Assembly: GCF_032854445.1 (NCBI RefSeq)
Contig: NC_088304.1
Coordinates: 23,697,704-23,761,703 of the forward strand
Direction of reading: 5' to 3'
From: Liolophura sinensis
Taxonomy: Eukaryota; Mollusca; Polyplacophora; Chitonida; Chitonidae
DNA length: 64,000 bases
A model generated the notes under the pieces. It was not told the origin of the DNA and ran no database searches. It was given only the letters and a program-made list of their open reading frames with translations. Numbering within the stretch: the stretch's first letter is position 1; each line of letters starts with the position of its first letter. A program made the translations under genes and the position numbers. Below are positions 21,001 through 32,590 of this stretch, one piece after another.

Positions 21001-21987
21001 GCTTTACTCGCTAATAAGTAAATGCAAGAGAAAAAACAGTCAACAGTATTCAATGACAGAAGGAAGACAGCCGAGTTTTCTGGGCATGAAATCCATTTCA
21101 GAATTATTGAATACAAAAATATTGGCTATCCTTGTAAATATTCGAACATTATTGTAAATAGACATACATCAACCCAGTGGAGGGGAGTGAGATACTTCTG
21201 TAACACAGATCGACAGAGATCCAGAACGCTATGTCCATATTTGCCAACAAGCCTGATAATGTACTGACAGTAAATTGTATAAGCTTGGCAGGACGGCTAA
21301 TTTCCGTCTTCAGAATTGAAATAATGTCTTTTGATTTCCAGACCGCTTTAGAAGAGACCTGGCTATTCTTGTACAGATCTATATAGGATTTTATCATCAG
21401 GGCTATCTGTTCAAATCCGACAAGATTGCATAGATTTCTTTCAATGACTTAGCAATATGGGGATTATTTGTTGCCATCAGTATACCACCTGATAAATATA
21501 AGGGATGGCGCTATTTAGCAATTTCTGCATACAGCCGTATTTGATATGAAAACAGGTATATGTCTGTTACAGGAGATGTGGAATTGGTATCTATTATTGG
21601 CAAATGGAATCACCGAGTCTCAAATCAATACTTTCCAGAAATTTACTGAACAATAAAACATCCTATAAATTGTAACGTTTATAAACAGTAGACACGAAGA
21701 AGGTTTCGGTACTTTTGACGTTAATGTCAAATTTCACATGTTTTAGTGACAGCCGATACAATCAACGGCAGAATTCCATAAATTTAATGTCTATTACTTT
21801 ATACAGTGAAAAAGTGATGTAGTGTAGATGTTGTCAGCCTTTAAAACTACCAAAATTTAACATCATACTATGTCTGCCCTACATTTCTTTTCGATGTAGG
21901 TCGACATTTCGTTTTGGGTGTATAAGTCTGCAATATGAAGTAATGTTGTTTGGCCGCATCTTTCATACCCCCTTTTCCCATCTGATT

Positions 21988-22425
21988 CCACCCCGCTGCT
22001 GTGTATCCCACCTGCTGTATATCCCACCTGCAGTGTATCCCACCTGCTGCATATCCCACATGCTGTGTACACCACCTGCTGTGCATCCCACCTACTGTGT
22101 AAACCGCCTGTTGTGTATCCCACCTGCTTTATATCCCATCTGCAGTGTATCCCACCTGCTGTATATCCAACATGTTGTGTACACCACCTGCTGCATACCC
22201 CGCCTGCTGGGTATCTCATCTTATATGTATCCCACCTGCTGTGCACACCACATGCTGCGTATCCCACCTGCTGTGTATACCGCCTGATGTGAAAACCACC
22301 TGTTGTTTGTACCACCTGCTGTATATTCCACTCACCTACTGTGTACACGACCTGCTGTGTATCCCACCTGCTGTATCCCATCTTATGTGGTTGTGGGTGT
22401 ATATCACACCTGCTGTGTATCCCAC
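21988..22425 (+). repeat. Satellite, 18-bp unit (cacctgctgtgtatccca)
   Basis: About 24 units. Since 18 is a multiple of three and units seldom contain stops, several long Pro/Cys/Tyr-type open frames result on both strands; these are not genes. Confidence 0.95.
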
Positions 22426-22430
22426 AACCA

Positions 22431-22792
22431 CAGATAAGTCATTTCTTCCTGATTTTTGTCCTGAAAAATGTTTGATGATGTTATCGACGAGAGCCATGTG
22501 AGACGTCCTGTGAGTCAGGCATCACTATATGGAAAATAAATTTTAATAATAATTAATATTTAAAGTTATTAGAACGAAAACGAAGAAAACTCGTGTTCCA
22601 CAACGACTGCCTCTAAACCATTAAAGACAATAAAAAAGCCAAGCTCAGCTTTCATTTAAGTAATAGTCAGAATGATTTAACCAGGCTTTCAGAACTAATG
22701 CCCCTCAATAACTTCAGTGCAGGAGTAGCTGTTACTGATGTAACTTTGCTTTAAGAATTAACTCAAAACACCCAGATGTGTAATACAAATAA
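22431..22792. other. Intergenic, nothing recognised
   Basis: AT-rich sequence between two satellites. Confidence 0.4.
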
Positions 22793-23530
22793 AGAATGCA
22801 AATACAATAGAGCCGAAGTTCGACCTTGAGTTTGTGTCTTATTCCGTAGTCAGAATGCAAATACAATAGAGCCGAAGTTCAATTTTGAGTTTGTGTCTTA
22901 TTGCGTAGTCAGAATGCAAATACAATAGAGCCGAAGTTCAATTTTGAGTTTGTGTCTTATTGCGTAGTCAGAATGCAAATACAATAGAAGCGAAGTTCGA
23001 CCTTGAGTTTGTGTCTTGTTGCGTAGTCAGAATGCAAATACAATAGAGGCGAAGTTCGACCTTGAGTTTGTGTCTTGTTGCGTAGTCAGAATGCAAATAC
23101 AATAGAGGCGAAGTTCGACCTTGAGTTTGTGTCTTGTTGCGTAGTCAGAATGCAAATACAATAGAGGCGAAGTTCGACCTTGAGTTTGTGTCTTGTTGCG
23201 TAGTCAGAATGCAAATACAATAGAGGCGAAGTTCCACCTTGAGTTTGTGTCTTATTGCGTAGTCAGAATGCAAATACAATAGAGGCGAAGTTCGACCTTG
23301 AGTTTGTGTCTTATTGCGTAGTCAGAATGCAAATACAATAGAGCCGAAGTTCCACCTTGAGTTTGTGTCTTGTTGCGTAGTCAGAATGCAAATACAATAG
23401 AGCCGAAGTTCGACCTTGAGTTTGTGTCTTGTTGCGTAGTCAGAATGCAAATACAATAGAGGCGAAGTTCGACCTTGAGTTTGTGTCTTGTTGCGTAGTC
23501 AGAATGCAAATACAATAGAGGCGAAGTTCA
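22793..23530 (+). repeat. Satellite, 59-bp unit, 13 copies
   Basis: Each unit reads agaatgcaaatacaatagag, gcgaagttcgaccttgag, tttgtgtcttgttgcgtagt. The spacing is exactly 59 bases. Every unit carries the octamer atgcaaat. A degenerate echo (cttaagtttgtgtctaattt) occurs at 24642. Confidence 0.97.
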
Positions 23531-23804
23531 TTGGAAATATCGATGAACTTTTGAATAGTATAACAAGAAAATTGGTGAAGACTGATTGTCAGACATCTTT
23601 TCATATCGAAGAATTGCATTAGGCGAAAGACAAAGTGAAGACATTATCCAAGTCACTGTTTAGGCAGTCAGCAGAAAAAGTAATATCCGAAGTCAAACTA
23701 AAGAGGAGTTTCATTGGTAAAAATCAGCATCAGAATCTCTCAGAAATATGCAAAACAGTTAACTGGAAGTACAGTGATCAAAAGTCAGCCAATGTTGATT
23801 ACCA

Positions 23805-24185
23805 TTGTTCTCCCCTGGGCTGTGCCCGGATTCCTCCCACCATAATGCTGGCCACCGTTGTGTAAATGGAATATTCTTGAGTACGGCGTAAAACATCAAT
23901 CAAATAAATGAATAAATAAATAAATCCCATCATAATGATGGCTGCCGTCGTATAGGTGAAATATTCTTGAGTATGGCGTAAAACATCAATCAAATAAATG
24001 AATAAATAAATAAATCCCATCATAATGATGGCTGCAATCGTATAGGTGAAATATTCTTGAGTATGGCGTAAAACATCAATCAAATAAATGAATAAATAAA
24101 TAGATCCCACCATAATGATGGCTGCCGTCGTATAGGTGAAATATTCTTGAGTATGGTGTAAAACACCAACCAAATAAATAAATAA
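23805..24185 (+). repeat. Family A SINE 3' end expanded into four tandem units
   Basis: A SINE 3' half (23805-23924) is followed by units starting at tccca near 23925, 24015 and 24105. The period is 90 bp: ataatgatggctgccgtcg, attcttgagtatggcg, then aaataaatgaataaataaa. Confidence 0.95.
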
Positions 24186-24714
24186 GTAAGTAAGTGCTCA
24201 AAAGTGTCCACCAATGTCGAAAGGATGTACCATATAAATGTGGGGTGCGTCATTTTGAGCACGTAGCCCACATAACTTTGTGAATATTGAAAGATCCGTC
24301 TCAGTATGATTATGGGTGTACAGGATTATGGGTAAGCAAAACCAGAGCAGCGACTACAGCGTGTGCTATAATTAATACAAGTGTTAGCAAGGGTATAAAA
24401 TGTATCTTTAAAGATAACAAGTATCTGTCATTATTTTTCACATCTGCTTTTGAAAAACAAATATCAGGTCTGCGTAATTTTTATACAGCCCCTAGCCTCG
24501 GGTTATGCGGAGATAGTTACATACATACAAAGCATAAGGCCATACATCTTCCACGCTTTACTTGCAAACTGTAATTAGCGTCTATTAATTTTGGCAAAAC
24601 TCAAGTAACTTTGACAGCATGCACTCGAGGGTAAAGCTTCGGCCTTAAGTTTGTGTCTAATTTCGAGTCTGAATTTGCGTAGTATCTATGTTGAACACGG
24701 AAAGTTCTTCTAGA

Positions 24715-24905
24715 GCCTTCTGGACCTTGACTGAGTGGGGTGCCATGTCTGGTGTCTTCGGCATGATACTTCAGTGTCGGTAGAACTGGCGACATGAGCT
24801 TAACCACAAGAAGACATAGCATGTGTTTACGCACACCCATAATGACTTCTCCTTGTCATAGGAATAAAAATCAGTACGTACGATGTAAAACCTAAACATA
24901 CATAC
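24715..24905 (+). mobile_element. Family B SINE, 3' part
   Basis: gactgagtggggtgccatg, tggtgtcttcggcatgatac, accacaagaagacatagc, and a catacatacat tail. Confidence 0.8.
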
Positions 24906-24914
24906 ATATGTACA

Positions 24915-25276
24915 TCATCAGCGTATGTCGGTAGAGCGTCCGCTTCGGGACCGGTAGATCCAGGATCAATCCTTGATCGAGTCACACCTAAGACTTTAAA
25001 AGAGGAAGTTGTAACTTCCTCGCTTGGCGTTCAGCATGAAGGGGATAGTGCAACGACTGGTTGACCCGTATCAGTATAATGGCTCGGGAGGGGCGGCTTG
25101 CTTGCCTTCGGTAAGTCGTCTCAGTGAGGCAGCACTAAATAAAAGAGCGGTGGAAATCCGTCCTGCAACAAGGAGGCACATTACACGTACATGCACCCTA
25201 ATGATTCCTTCGTCGTCATATGACTGAAAAATTGTTGAGAACGACGTTAAACCCCAAGCACTCACTCACTCACTCA
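24915..25276 (+). mobile_element. Family C SINE, full length
   Basis: The tRNA-like head (gtcggtagagcgtccgcttc, with a decayed B box near ggatcaatcc) is followed by tcgcttggcgttcagcatga, gtcgtctcagtgaggcagc, and the 3' end gacgttaaaccccaagcact with a (cact)n tail. Confidence 0.9.
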
Positions 25277-25498
25277 GCGTGTGTCCAAGATGCACTATAA
25301 ATTGCTGCAGTGTGAACTCGATCACTGAACTCAAACCTTGCTGCAACGACCCAAATAGTCAATGTGTTAGCAAAGACAAAAAAGACAGGAAATGAAATAA
25401 ACCTTCTATCTGTGTATACAGCCGATTTATATAGTGATATATCTACAGTGAACTATATGGTGTTTTAATATAATTAAGACGAATAGCATAAAAAGAAA

Positions 25499-25572
25499 AA
25501 CCAGAGCAGCGACGACAGTGTGACGACAAATGGTCACACTTAATCGTTGAAATCTGGCCTCTTGTATTTCTT
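25499..25572 (+). repeat. Dispersed repeat X copy
   Basis: accagagcagcgacgacagt and aaatctggcctcttgt. Confidence 0.6.
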
Positions 25573-25803
25573 CTCGAAATGTAGACAAACTGGGGTATAA
25601 AAGATCTAACCATGCGACAAACCCTCGAGCAAAACTTGGTCACCGATAAAAAAAAGTGTGATTTGGAAACACACTATTAAAGCTTCATGCACAATTCTAA
25701 ACAACTAATAAAAGTTTGATCTTCAGTATGTTTTTCCGTCAAAATACTTTACACAGGGAATTGCTCCACATATACATTATCATTAAAGATGTGCAGCATT
25801 GGG

Positions 25804-25915
25804 AATAAAACCAGGGCAGCGACGATCGCATGATAGCTGAAAATTGGTCACACGAAACCGCTGAAATACGGCCTCTTGTCAATTTACCTCAGTCAGGGTT
25901 TCATTGTAACTCTTC
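25804..25915 (+). repeat. Dispersed repeat X copy
   Basis: accagggcagcgacgatcgc, gatagctgaaaattggtcac, and tttacctcagtcagggtttc. Confidence 0.65.
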
Positions 25916-26280
25916 ATGTAAATACATAAAAAGGAGCAAATTACACGCCCCCTATCACCATAGTTCAAATGTAGCGCAAAAGAGTGTTGACACGGATGCT
26001 CCAGGAGTGTTGAACTTTGATCAAGAAGCTGCAGTGGAATAGGAACACTTCTCCGTTGGTCATGCACATGTCTAGAGAGTTTCCGAGAAAGGATTTTACC
26101 CCCCTAGACGAAAACGGTCAAACGAAATTCATTCGATTACATGATCTCATAAGAATCGTTTGTTGGCCACTACACTTTATAGAAAACAACACCAACCAGA
26201 AGGATCTTTTTCACAAAGACTATGTTTAGTTTTTAACGAGATGTGTTTATTACTGTAAACGTATGAAATTCTTAAATAGT

Positions 26281-26491
26281 GTTTATTTATTTATTCGATT
26301 GGTGTTTTACCCCATACTCAGGAATATTTCACTTGTACGACGGCGGTCAGCATTATGGTGAGAGAAAACCGGGCCGAGCCCCGGGCAAAAACCCTCGACC
26401 ATCTGCAGGTGGCTGTAATACCTTCCGGAGAGGAAGCGCGCATGAGCTGGACACAGCAACCGCGTTGGTGGGACGCTCCTTGGTGACTGCA
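26281..26491 (-). mobile_element. Family A SINE, nearly full length
   Basis: tttatttatttattcgattg, cgacggcggtcagcattatg, catgagctggacacagcaac, ending in a decayed head. Confidence 0.85.
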
Positions 26492-27487
26492 CAGATACGC
26501 CACATAATGTCTTATAGATATCGAAGAAAAGTGCAAAGTGCCGTGGAGACTAGATATAGGAAAGTTTCATACTTACTTTGGTAATGGACTTCTGGTAGTA
26601 CTAATAGCATATGATAATGATAAATGCAGAAACATAGCAATCAGTGGATATTTAAGTGTTTAATGAATCAGTGACGTCACTGTGGTTAATCTTGTTAAAT
26701 ATGGTCTACAAATGCCACCATAGAAGCACAAACTTTTTTTTTTACATTTTATTCACTTTAACAAAATGTTTAAAAAAATCATGAAAACCATACTAGCTTT
26801 GAGATATCACGAAATCAGAGAATGTGTACTTCACGTAAAGGCATGGTCGCTTCTTGTAGTTTAGCCGAAGCCACGAATCAGGTGATGAAGATAGGAACAC
26901 ATACTCACATGTCACTCGGCTAGGGACAGATGAAAGAAAATACTTGCCTTATATGTACAGCCAAATTATCATTTTCAGTTCATTTTACAAAAACATGCAA
27001 ATTAATTGTTTTAAAATGATGTTATGAGAAGTTTGACGACAAGCGCTGCTATGGCCCGGCACGTACGTAGGTATGCCAAAAAAAAATACACAACGCTTAA
27101 GGCAGTATTTCTCAAGGCAAATTTTCCAAGGCAGATTGACCAATCAGAAGCCTAGAATTTTCTCTGTATTGTGATAAAAGTAAATGTGTGTCCCGTTATC
27201 CGTTGACATTCCATCAGGGGGATCAATATGTACACGTCATGCGGCTATTTTGTTTTACGCATCCAAGATGGCCGCGGTGGTTATATCGTTTTACGCACAT
27301 TTTTAATAGCTCAAAATGTTGTTATGCCCAAAACGTTATGCCCAAATGCTCTCCCGTTCGTGTCATAACACTTTCCAAGTTTAAAGGGGTAACAGCGTCC
27401 TCCAGTAGTTGTCCGATCATCGTTGACACGACGGAGTCACGCAAATCCCTAATAGTAAGTGAAGTATACAGTTCAGATCACAGTTCA
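26492..27487. other. Intergenic, nothing recognised
   Basis: AT-rich. A 110-codon open frame at 27188-27520 runs into the inverted-repeat element and shows no domain. Confidence 0.35.
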
Positions 27488-27708
27488 GGCCCCGGAATCA
27501 CGAAGCAATTTTCGACTTAAGTCAAAGTTTCAAATGACTTCAAAATTGTTGTTTCTTATGTTTTAAGATCCAGATTTTGAATGACAATGTAAATTCTTGA
27601 TAAGTTGGTGTACAACAAATTCAGATAAAATAATATACATGGAACATACCAAATTTTATGATTAAAGTTTTGACTTAAGTCCAAGCTCGCTTCGTGATCC
27701 CAGCTGCC
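27488..27708. mobile_element. MITE-like element 2 (about 221 bp)
   Basis: Terminal inverted repeats of about 40 bases: left ccccggaatcacgaagc and gacttaagtcaaagttt; right aaagttttgacttaagtc and gcttcgtgatcccagctg. Ends of this type (ggcccc...cacgaagc...cttaagtc) recur in marine invertebrate DNA transposon derivatives. Confidence 0.75.
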
Positions 27709-27930
27709 AGACCATCAGTTGGTAATACAGATCCAAAATTAGATCGCCATAGAGCAGTCTAGTTAAGATAATTAGCATCACAACCTATAAAAATTGTAAA
27801 GGAAGATAGTTACCTGGAAGTAAAAGTAGTCAACTGTTTCCACTGATGTCCCAATGACAAGCATGTGTAATAACTGACAAGTCATAGATTAACTCTCCGT
27901 ACCGATTCTCTGCGGGAGATCGTAAAGAGG

Positions 27931-28853
27931 AAGGTCATACCCCCAGTACCTCTCCAGAACCCACCAAATACAAGAAGGTCATAACACCAACCCCTCTCCA
28001 GAACCCACCAAATACAGGAAGGTCATAACACCAGTCCCTCTCCAAAACCTACCAAATACAGGAAGGTCATAACACCAGTTCCTCTACAGAACCCACCAAA
28101 TACAGGAAGGTCATAACACCAGTCCCTCTCCAGAACCCACCAAATACAGGAAGGTCATAACACCAGTCCCTCTCCAGAACCCACCAAATACAGGAAGGTC
28201 ATAACACCAATCCCTCTCCAGAACCCACCAAATACAGGAAGGTCATAACACCAATCCCTCTCCAGAACCCACCAAATACAGGAAGGTCATACCACCAGTC
28301 CCTCTCCAGAACCCACCAAATACAGGAAGGTCATAACACCAATCCCTCTCCAGAACCCACCAAATACAGGAAGGTCATAACACCAATCCCTCTCCAGAAC
28401 CCATCAAATACAGGAAGGTCATAACACCAATCCCTCTCCAGAACCCACCAAATACAGGAAGGTCATACCACCAGTCCCTCTCCGGAACCCACCAAATACA
28501 GGAAGGTCATAACACCAATCCCTCTCCAGAACCCACCAAATACAGGAAGGTCATAACGCCAATCCCTCTCCAGAACCCACCAAATACAGGAAGGTCATAA
28601 CACCAATCCCTCTCCAGAACCCACCAAATACAGGAAGGTCATAACACCAATCCCTCTCCAGAACCCACCAAATACAGGAAGGTCATAACACCAGTCCTCT
28701 CCAGAACCCACCAAATACAGGAAGGTCATAACACCAATCCCTCTCCAGAACCCACCAAATACAGGAAGGTCATACCACCAATCTCTCTTCAGAAGCCACC
28801 AAATACAGGAAGGTCATAACACCAATCCCTTTCCAGAACCCACCAAATACAGT
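27931..28853 (+). repeat. Satellite, 44-bp unit, about 21 copies
   Basis: ggtcataacaccaatccctc, then tccagaacccaccaaatac and aggaa. Very uniform, with one 43-bp unit, suggesting recent amplification. Confidence 0.97.
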
Positions 28854-28905
28854 CGCTTTAAACGTTACTGAACACAGATTTTTTCTTGTTATTTTTTCCC
28901 GGCTA

Positions 28906-28906
28906 C

Positions 28907-28937
<31 letters not shown>

Positions 28938-29206
28938 TATGCTGGTTTAACGTCAAACTCAAAAATTGATCAGTTACACGGTTGCGATCAGTTACGGCTT
29001 GAGGAGCCCATAGTGCTAGGGGAAAACCACTGACCTTTGGGAAGTTACTGACAAACTTTCCCACAGGTGATTCACAGATATGCAGACCATATCTGTGGAT
29101 GGCAGGTAGTCTTCAAGAAATGTTAGACCGTGCGACGGGTCACCCGTCCGCAAGCAGTGAGAGGTGGTAGACAGAAAGGGAAAAGAACCCACTACACCAT
29201 TTGTGA
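28906..29206 (-). mobile_element. Family D SINE-like element
   Basis: A (ttta)n tail is followed by tgctggtttaacgtcaaact and caaaaattgatcagttacac. The 3' end resembles families B and C (gacgttaaacc on the minus strand), but the body, with gacgggtcacccgtccgc, is distinct. Confidence 0.55.
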
Positions 29207-29239
29207 AGTACATCTCAAAGAAAGCTGTGTCTTTTACGC

Positions 29240-30042
29240 AATTAAAAGTGTCTGTACATCACTTTCTCACAGTATTTAATCATAATCTTGTTCTGCTCAG
29301 GATGTTGTTATTCGTTAACGCCTAGTTTACAAAGCTGAAAAATTATTGTTTCTGGAGTATACTTTTCTTGAAAGCCCCGTGGATGTGGGCCTATATACCT
29401 TTGGGTCATGGTGACAAGCTTCGTTACACTAGCTTACCTAAATCTGACATCAGAAGCTTCATTCTGCATACCACAGCTTTTAATGTTTTTATGCTTCAGT
29501 TACTGGGGAACAGTACACCTTATTAATAAAACAAATAGGATGGTTGTTAACTTTTTCAGTGTGTTGATAGAAATAATTACCTGTTACAAGATAACACAGG
29601 CAGTCACTCCAGATCCGTAGTACCATGCGCACGGCAAAATTTTTTGAATTAAGGCAATTATAATACATCACCATCTGTTTTACTCATGTCATTTTCGGTG
29701 TGATGGGTTATTTTCACGTCCCACTGCTAAGAGAGTTCCAAAGACTGGGTGTTGCGACAAAATGTGACAATTTCCGTTAGTTAACCAGTTAACCAGAGTT
29801 AGTTCATTATACCCGATGTTTCAGTCATATTAATTCGACTCAAGTTTCTTGAATTTTCATGGATTACAATTCTTTTGTAAGGAAATATGGACTGTGTCCA
29901 GAATCTATGGCAGAATGATGGATAATTATGTCCAATGCCAGCTAATCCGGGGCTAGGGGCAGTATATTCATAATGCTGAACAGACGTTCATACATGTAAG
30001 TCATAAGTCGAGTTAAGACTTTAAAGACTTTAAAATGCTGTT
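29240..30042. other. Intergenic, nothing recognised
   Basis: No supported gene or repeat. Confidence 0.35.
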
Positions 30043-30260
30043 GTCTCGCTTGGTACTCAGCACTAAGCCCGGTGTCAGTATAACGTGACTGGGTGAGGTG
30101 TCATGTCTGGTGTCTTCGGCATGATCCTTCAGTGGCGGCGGCACTTTGTGGCATGGACACCCTGCCACAAGAAGACACACTTAATGACTCCTCATCGTCA
30201 TATGACTGAAAATTGAAAATTGAAAGTACAACGTTACACCCCAAGCATTTATTCATTCTT
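30043..30260 (+). mobile_element. Family B SINE, 5'-truncated
   Basis: tctcgcttggtactcagcac, gtcagtataacgtgactggg, ggcatggacaccctgccac, cgttacaccccaagcattt. Confidence 0.85.
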
Positions 30261-30546
30261 TTAAGTAAATATGGGTCTGAGCATCTCTGGTACTCTGCTT
30301 TATAATTATGTCTGATTTCGCATATTCCGGAGCTAGTGATCGTAATTCATCGTGTAGAATTAAATGGTCAAGTTGGATACATGTACGTTTGCAATCATTG
30401 CGCAACTTAGATAATATTTATATTACAGATGACTTATTTACAAGCATAGCATTTTGATTTCCTGAATAATTTAATCCGTCACTATTGATGACTGCTTATT
30501 TTTACGTATATATGTGTATATATCCTAATTTCACTATGCATCTTAT

Positions 30547-30767
30547 TGGGGGTCTACCTGGCCGAGTGGGGTAGCACGCCGCCCTGACCCAGGAGTCCCT
30601 CACCACTGTGGTCGCTGTGAATTCAAATCCAGCTGAGACTGGCTTCCTCTCTGGTCGTACCTGGGAAGATCTGGCAGCCACCTATACCGATGGTCGTGGC
30701 CACCGTCGTATCAGTGAAATATTTTTGAGTACAGCGTAGAACACCAATCAGATAAATAAATAAAATA
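30547..30767 (+). mobile_element. Family A SINE, full length, diverged
   Basis: A diverged head (tacctggccgagtggggtag), gtcgctgtgaattcaaatcc, then agtacagcgtagaacacca and an aaataaataaa tail. An internal stretch of about 45 bases is missing. Confidence 0.85.
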
Positions 30768-30928
30768 TTTATATAACTATCTTTGCTGATTTGTGTTCAG
30801 CTTTGTTCTGTGAACTACTCTTGCGATTATTGATATGAAACGTGCATAATGATTAGCCGCTGTGGTGCCAGTGTCTGTTTCGACGCATAGATCTATCATC
30901 ACATGCATCAACCGGGTCTTCGTCACCG

Positions 30929-30982
30929 AAGTGATTAGCTCGCCAGCGAGGCGCAATGACCCAGGAGCCTCCTACCAAGCCT
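30929..30982 (+). mobile_element. Family A SINE head fragment
   Basis: gattagctcgccagcgagg, caatgacccaggagcctcc. Confidence 0.55.
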
Positions 30983-32335
30983 TAGGACAGATTCATGCAT
31001 TGAGAAACAATAAACTGTGTCCTGTGACGAAGGAAATACGCAGGCAGTGTTCACTTGTTGTTCTCATGTGTACCATGCTAGATCACGAAATCATTAAATC
31101 ATGTCGTTTTTCAAAACACTGTCTCAGTCTTAGCTTGATCGTATTTGTCCATATATCCAACGTGGAGGAATTAGACACAATCATGGAGCCGAGCGATTCT
31201 TGAAACTTAGTCTGTGTTTACTCACGAGAAAACAATACCGTATTCTATGGGGAACTTCGACCGATGAAAATCTCCACAATGGTCATGTGACCCACCGGAC
31301 AGTTCTGAAAAGCACAGCAGGTGAGGGGCCTTCGACCAATCTGAACGATCGTAGTATCTGCCATTAGGATTTCATCAGTTCAGATAAGGTAATAGATCAT
31401 CTAAATGAGAACGAACTGTCGATCGCCGAGTGGATTTCGCCCAACTGAAGTATTTTTGCCAAAATTCTCGATGTATAAGCCACATGCCTCTAAGTATTCA
31501 GTACCTCACGGCTTGTCAACTGAAATATCGCTTTTCATAGACTGGTTCTAGAATGATACCGATTTAAGGAAATCCCGAGTTTTTCACGAGCATGAGCCTG
31601 GTTGTATTGAATCGGACAGACTTGAGTTTGATAGGATTCCGCTCTCCAACTACTGCGTAACTTCACTCCTCTGATGACGAGTAGCCTCCGATAGAATACT
31701 TGTAAATTCATATACGTGTATGACAAATAACTACAGTTGAGAAGATCCAAAATATTTTATTCAGATATCGTTATAAGCTAAATTAAATGCAGGAAAATAT
31801 TTACGTCAGTATTTTCTTTCCACGTTTATCTTAACGACAGCCTCCGCGGAAGAAGAGGGCAAATCGGCATATACAGACACCGTCAGCGCACAGATTACAC
31901 AAAGATTAACGACGCATGCCATATATTCATAAAAACACACACATTAATGTGCAAACGCCTAACTGTTTTCATTTGAACGCAGACGTCGTATCCATAAACA
32001 CGTTATATGTATATGGTGGGGCTATACACCCATACATTTTTGTTAAAACATACGCTGGCATCATGTTTATAACACTGACGTTTTCAGTAAATCATTTCAA
32101 CGTTTTCTTCCGAAACACTGGTGTTTTACAGGAAACATTTGAAATGTTCATTAAAGTGGTCACATAGCCGTTTTTTATTTTAACACCTATCAGTTTTTGC
32201 TGTGTATTCTCCGCACAGTTACATTAATTTAAATTTTTAAATCACCTACACACCTAACAACCCTTCGTGCTGTTGCTTCACTCTTCACATGCACTGATTC
32301 GGAATCAACGCTTCAAATGTTTGTGTTTTCCATTA
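30983..32335. other. Intergenic, nothing recognised
   Basis: A short motif upstream at 30868-30892 (gtgtctgtttcgacgcatag) also occurs in the fold-back arm at about 37618. Otherwise no supported feature. Confidence 0.3.
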
Positions 32336-32410
32336 ATGTTTATGTTGATTGCTGATCTACTCCGTACTCAAGAATATTGCACCTATACGACGGGGGCCAG
32401 TCTAATGTTT
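32336..32410 (-). mobile_element. Family A SINE 3' fragment
   Basis: ccgtactcaagaatattgc and acctatacgacgggggcca. Abuts MITE-like element 1. Confidence 0.65.
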
Positions 32411-32414
32411 GTTG

Positions 32415-32590
32415 TCTGAGTGATGCTAGAATGCATTCTATTGTTATAATGCAATTTTTTGTCGTATTCGACATAACACCTGTTAGTCCAGCTGAATCTT
32501 TATGTTGAGTTAACAGAATACATGTATGTGTGTTATATTTAACAGAATAATCTGTTGCAGTAACAGAATACATTCTAGCACCACTCAAAA
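32415..32590. mobile_element. MITE-like element 1, copy 2 (176 bp)
   Basis: Left end gtctgagtgatgctagaatg, right end cattctagcaccactca: inverted repeats of about 25 bases with few mismatches. Homologous to 3990-4167. Confidence 0.8.

Noticed and set aside
21863-22501. Long open frames on both strands rich in Cys/Pro/Tyr (up to 172 codons)
   Set aside because: Produced by an 18-bp satellite whose unit length is a multiple of three; no start context, splice sites or domain.
22793-23530. CRISPR-like array
   Set aside because: The entire 59-bp unit repeats, without unique spacers, in a eukaryotic context; it is a satellite.
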